From NCBI GenBank assembly GCA_034433615.1, contig DAOUAJ010000457.1, forward strand, positions 1 through 23,192: a stretch of 23,192 nt of DNA. Direction: 5' to 3'. This document shows positions 21,759 through 23,192 of the stretch, in pieces. The position numbers were made by a program, and so were the translations under genes. How positions within the stretch are numbered: the stretch's first letter is position 1; each line of letters begins with the position of its first letter. Source of the stretch: DAOUAJ01 sp034433615. Its GTDB lineage: Bacteria > Chloroflexota > Anaerolineae > DUEN01. Under the pieces are notes generated by a model. The model was given only the letters and a program-made list of their open reading frames with translations. It ran no database searches and had not been told where the DNA came from.

Positions 21759-23150
21759 ATGAAGCAACAAGGGAACCTGATGGGAGTGTGCTGGACGCGG
21801 CGCGAGCTGTTGCGTGGGTTGGTCGGCGTGGGCCTGGGGGCCAGCGCTTATTCGTTGCTAGTCGCGTGTGCACCTCAAGTGGCGCCGGCTGCACCCGAGG
21901 CCAAGCCAGAAGAGGCTAAACCTGCTGGTGAGGGGCCGGTGAAGATCAGCTATTGGACCTTCTGGGCCGATCGCTGGGGCGAATTCCAGCAACAGATTGT
22001 GAACAAGTACAACGAGAGCCAGTCGGAAATCCAGGTGGAGATGCTCATCGTCCCCTGGGGCGAGCTCAGCACCAAACTGCTCACCGCTATCCCCGCGGGC
22101 ACGCCGCCGGACTTCACGATCATCAACCGCAGTGAGGCCATTGAGTGGGCGGTGCGCGGTGGGATTATGCCACTAGACGAGCGGATTGCAGCAGAGCCAC
22201 GGATCAAGCCGGAAGATTGGTTTGAGGTAGCGTGGACAGAGGTGATGTGGCATGGCAAGGTATATGCTTTGCCTTTCGAATCCGGCACCTATGCTGCATG
22301 GCTTAACGAGGACCTCTTTAATGAAGTCGGGTTGGATCCGACGAAGCCGCCGATCACATGGTCGGAGGTGGACGTCGTCGCCGAGAAGATCACCCAGGGG
22401 GATGCTCAAAGTGGGTATCAGCGCGTGGGGTTTATCCCGTGGGGATCACGGATAGACCTCCTCGGCTGGCTGGCGGGTGGGGAGTGGTACGACGAGCAAA
22501 ATGAGAAGATCACTGCGGTCACGCCGGAGAACATCGCCGCCTTCAATTGGATCAAGCAGTATGCTGACAAATATGGTGGCGAGGCCATCGAGCGGTTCCG
22601 ACAGGGGCTGGGGGGCCACATGACCGCCGATGACCCCTTCTTCCGCGGCAAGCTGGGCATCGTGTTCTACGGAAGCTGGGTCATGTCATCCAAATATGAG
22701 TACGCACCCGACTTGAAGTATGTGGTCTGGCCGCTGCCCTATCGCGACGGTGCTAAAAACGCAACGATTAACCAGGGATCGGCTTGCGTCTTGCCTAAGG
22801 GCTCTCCGCATCCCGATGCTGCCTTCAAATTCGCGACCTTTATGGCCATTGATGGCATTGCTATGTGGGTGCCGCTGGCGGCTGACATGGTCTCCCGCAA
22901 GGATCAGACGCACATCTATCCCCAGGCGCTGCCGGATACGGACGAAGGCCGCGCTTATTGGAAGGTGTACAACGACGCGTTAGCCTATGCTCATCATGAG
23001 CCGCTGATGCCGGTGCGCACGTTCTGGAACTCTCAGCTTGAGAACGCGAGTGACAACGTAGTGCGCGGCAAGATGACGCCTGAGCAGGCCTTGCGGGAGG
23101 CACAGGAGGCGACGCAAAAGGAGCTGGATAAGGCGCTGGGCAAAGTATAA
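21759..23150 (+). CDS. Sugar ABC transporter solute-binding lipoprotein (family 1), Tat-type signal
   Basis: The 463-residue protein follows AAAGGAGGGC at good spacing. The signal region has a twin-arginine motif TRRELLRG (residues 13-20), a hydrophobic stretch and a lipobox LLVAC with Cys37. A Pro/Ala/Glu-rich linker tethers the domain to the membrane. The mature part is a family 1 binding protein: ISYWTFWADRWGEFQQQIVNKYNE, PPDFTIINRSEAIEWA, YALPFESGTYAAWLNEDLFNEVG, GKLGIVFYGSWVMSS, GSACVLPKGSPHPDAAFKF. Such proteins bind mono- or oligosaccharides and hand them to MalF/MalG-type permeases, which are expected just beyond the right edge. It is probably regulated by the upstream LacI protein. 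Confidence 0.9.
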   Translation: MKQQGNLMGVCWTRRELLRGLVGVGLGASAYSLLVACAPQVAPAAPEAKPEEAKPAGEGPVKISYWTFWADRWGEFQQQIVNKYNESQSEIQVEMLIVPWGELSTKLLTAIPAGTPPDFTIINRSEAIEWAVRGGIMPLDERIAAEPRIKPEDWFEVAWTEVMWHGKVYALPFESGTYAAWLNEDLFNEVGLDPTKPPITWSEVDVVAEKITQGDAQSGYQRVGFIPWGSRIDLLGWLAGGEWYDEQNEKITAVTPENIAAFNWIKQYADKYGGEAIERFRQGLGGHMTADDPFFRGKLGIVFYGSWVMSSKYEYAPDLKYVVWPLPYRDGAKNATINQGSACVLPKGSPHPDAAFKFATFMAIDGIAMWVPLAADMVSRKDQTHIYPQALPDTDEGRAYWKVYNDALAYAHHEPLMPVRTFWNSQLENASDNVVRGKMTPEQALREAQEATQKELDKALGKV

Positions 23151-23192
23151 CAGAGGCGGATAAATGCCTCGGATGGGGTGGTGCGGAGGGGA
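23151..23192 (+). other. Right-edge leader of the next gene
   Basis: After the binding-protein stop there is a small possible stem (GAGGC with GCCTC). The window ends in GTGCGGAGGGGA, which looks like a ribosome site for a following gene, probably the first permease, whose start lies outside the window. Confidence 0.35.

Overview
The window (about 23.2 kb, GC-rich) reads like a chromosomal stretch of a Chloroflexota bacterium, probably Anaerolineae or a relative. This is inferred from family content: many sugar-operon genes (FGGY kinase, GH31, SDR, Gfo/Idh, AroE-like, DUF6379), a Tat/lipobox solute-binding protein, an Eis-like GNAT and a PA14 secreted protein. No rRNA, tRNA or marker gene is present, so the taxonomy is only suggestive. 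Several near-consensus sigma70 promoters (TTGACA, 17 bp, TATAAT-like) can be read directly.

Layout. (1) 1-2590, minus strand: the head of a Wadjet-type (JetABCD/MukBEF-like) plasmid-defence operon. It holds a small Cro/C1-type HTH gene, a JetA-family gene and a DUF4194 JetB gene; jetC and jetD should lie beyond the left edge. (2) 2690-4419, plus strand: a secreted protein with two PA14 domains and a golvesin-like domain. (3) 4649-6521, minus strand: an orphan DUF6379 protein (C-glycoside deglycosidase beta-subunit family) and an Eis-like acetyltransferase. (4) 6580-7340: gene debris, namely a PAS-domain gene split by a 90-bp palindrome-rich insertion and then a transposase-like remnant. (5) 7341-13562, minus strand: a sugar operon read from its promoter as gntR, a 45-codon sugar-permease remnant, GH31 alpha-xylosidase-like, two SDRs and an FGGY kinase. 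(6) 13865-17767, plus strand, divergent from gntR: Gfo/Idh dehydrogenase, cupin phosphoglucose isomerase, D-2-hydroxyacid dehydrogenase and an AroE-like dehydrogenase. (7) 17864-18436, minus strand: a Yip1-domain membrane protein. (8) 18569-20388, minus strand: a decayed LivH/LivM/LivF transporter block plus a luciferase-like oxidoreductase, each with internal deletions. (9) 20542-23150, plus strand: a LacI regulator and a sugar ABC solute-binding lipoprotein whose permeases are probably just past the right edge.

How it works together. Regions 5 and 6 look like one regulon. The gntR promoter and the divergent promoter each carry an 18-bp palindromic operator at almost the same distance downstream of the -10 box (ATCCTGTCATGACAGGAT and a 16/18 copy). 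The gene set suggests import of an alpha-xyloside-like or other glycoside, cytoplasmic hydrolysis by GH31, several NAD(P)-dependent oxidations, isomerisation and kinase entry. The AroE-like enzyme and the 2-hydroxyacid dehydrogenase have diverged active-site features, so the pathway does not match a textbook route and may be new. The importer that should belong to the operon has been deleted down to its last codons. Similar internal deletions affect the Liv block, so gene decay is a second theme.
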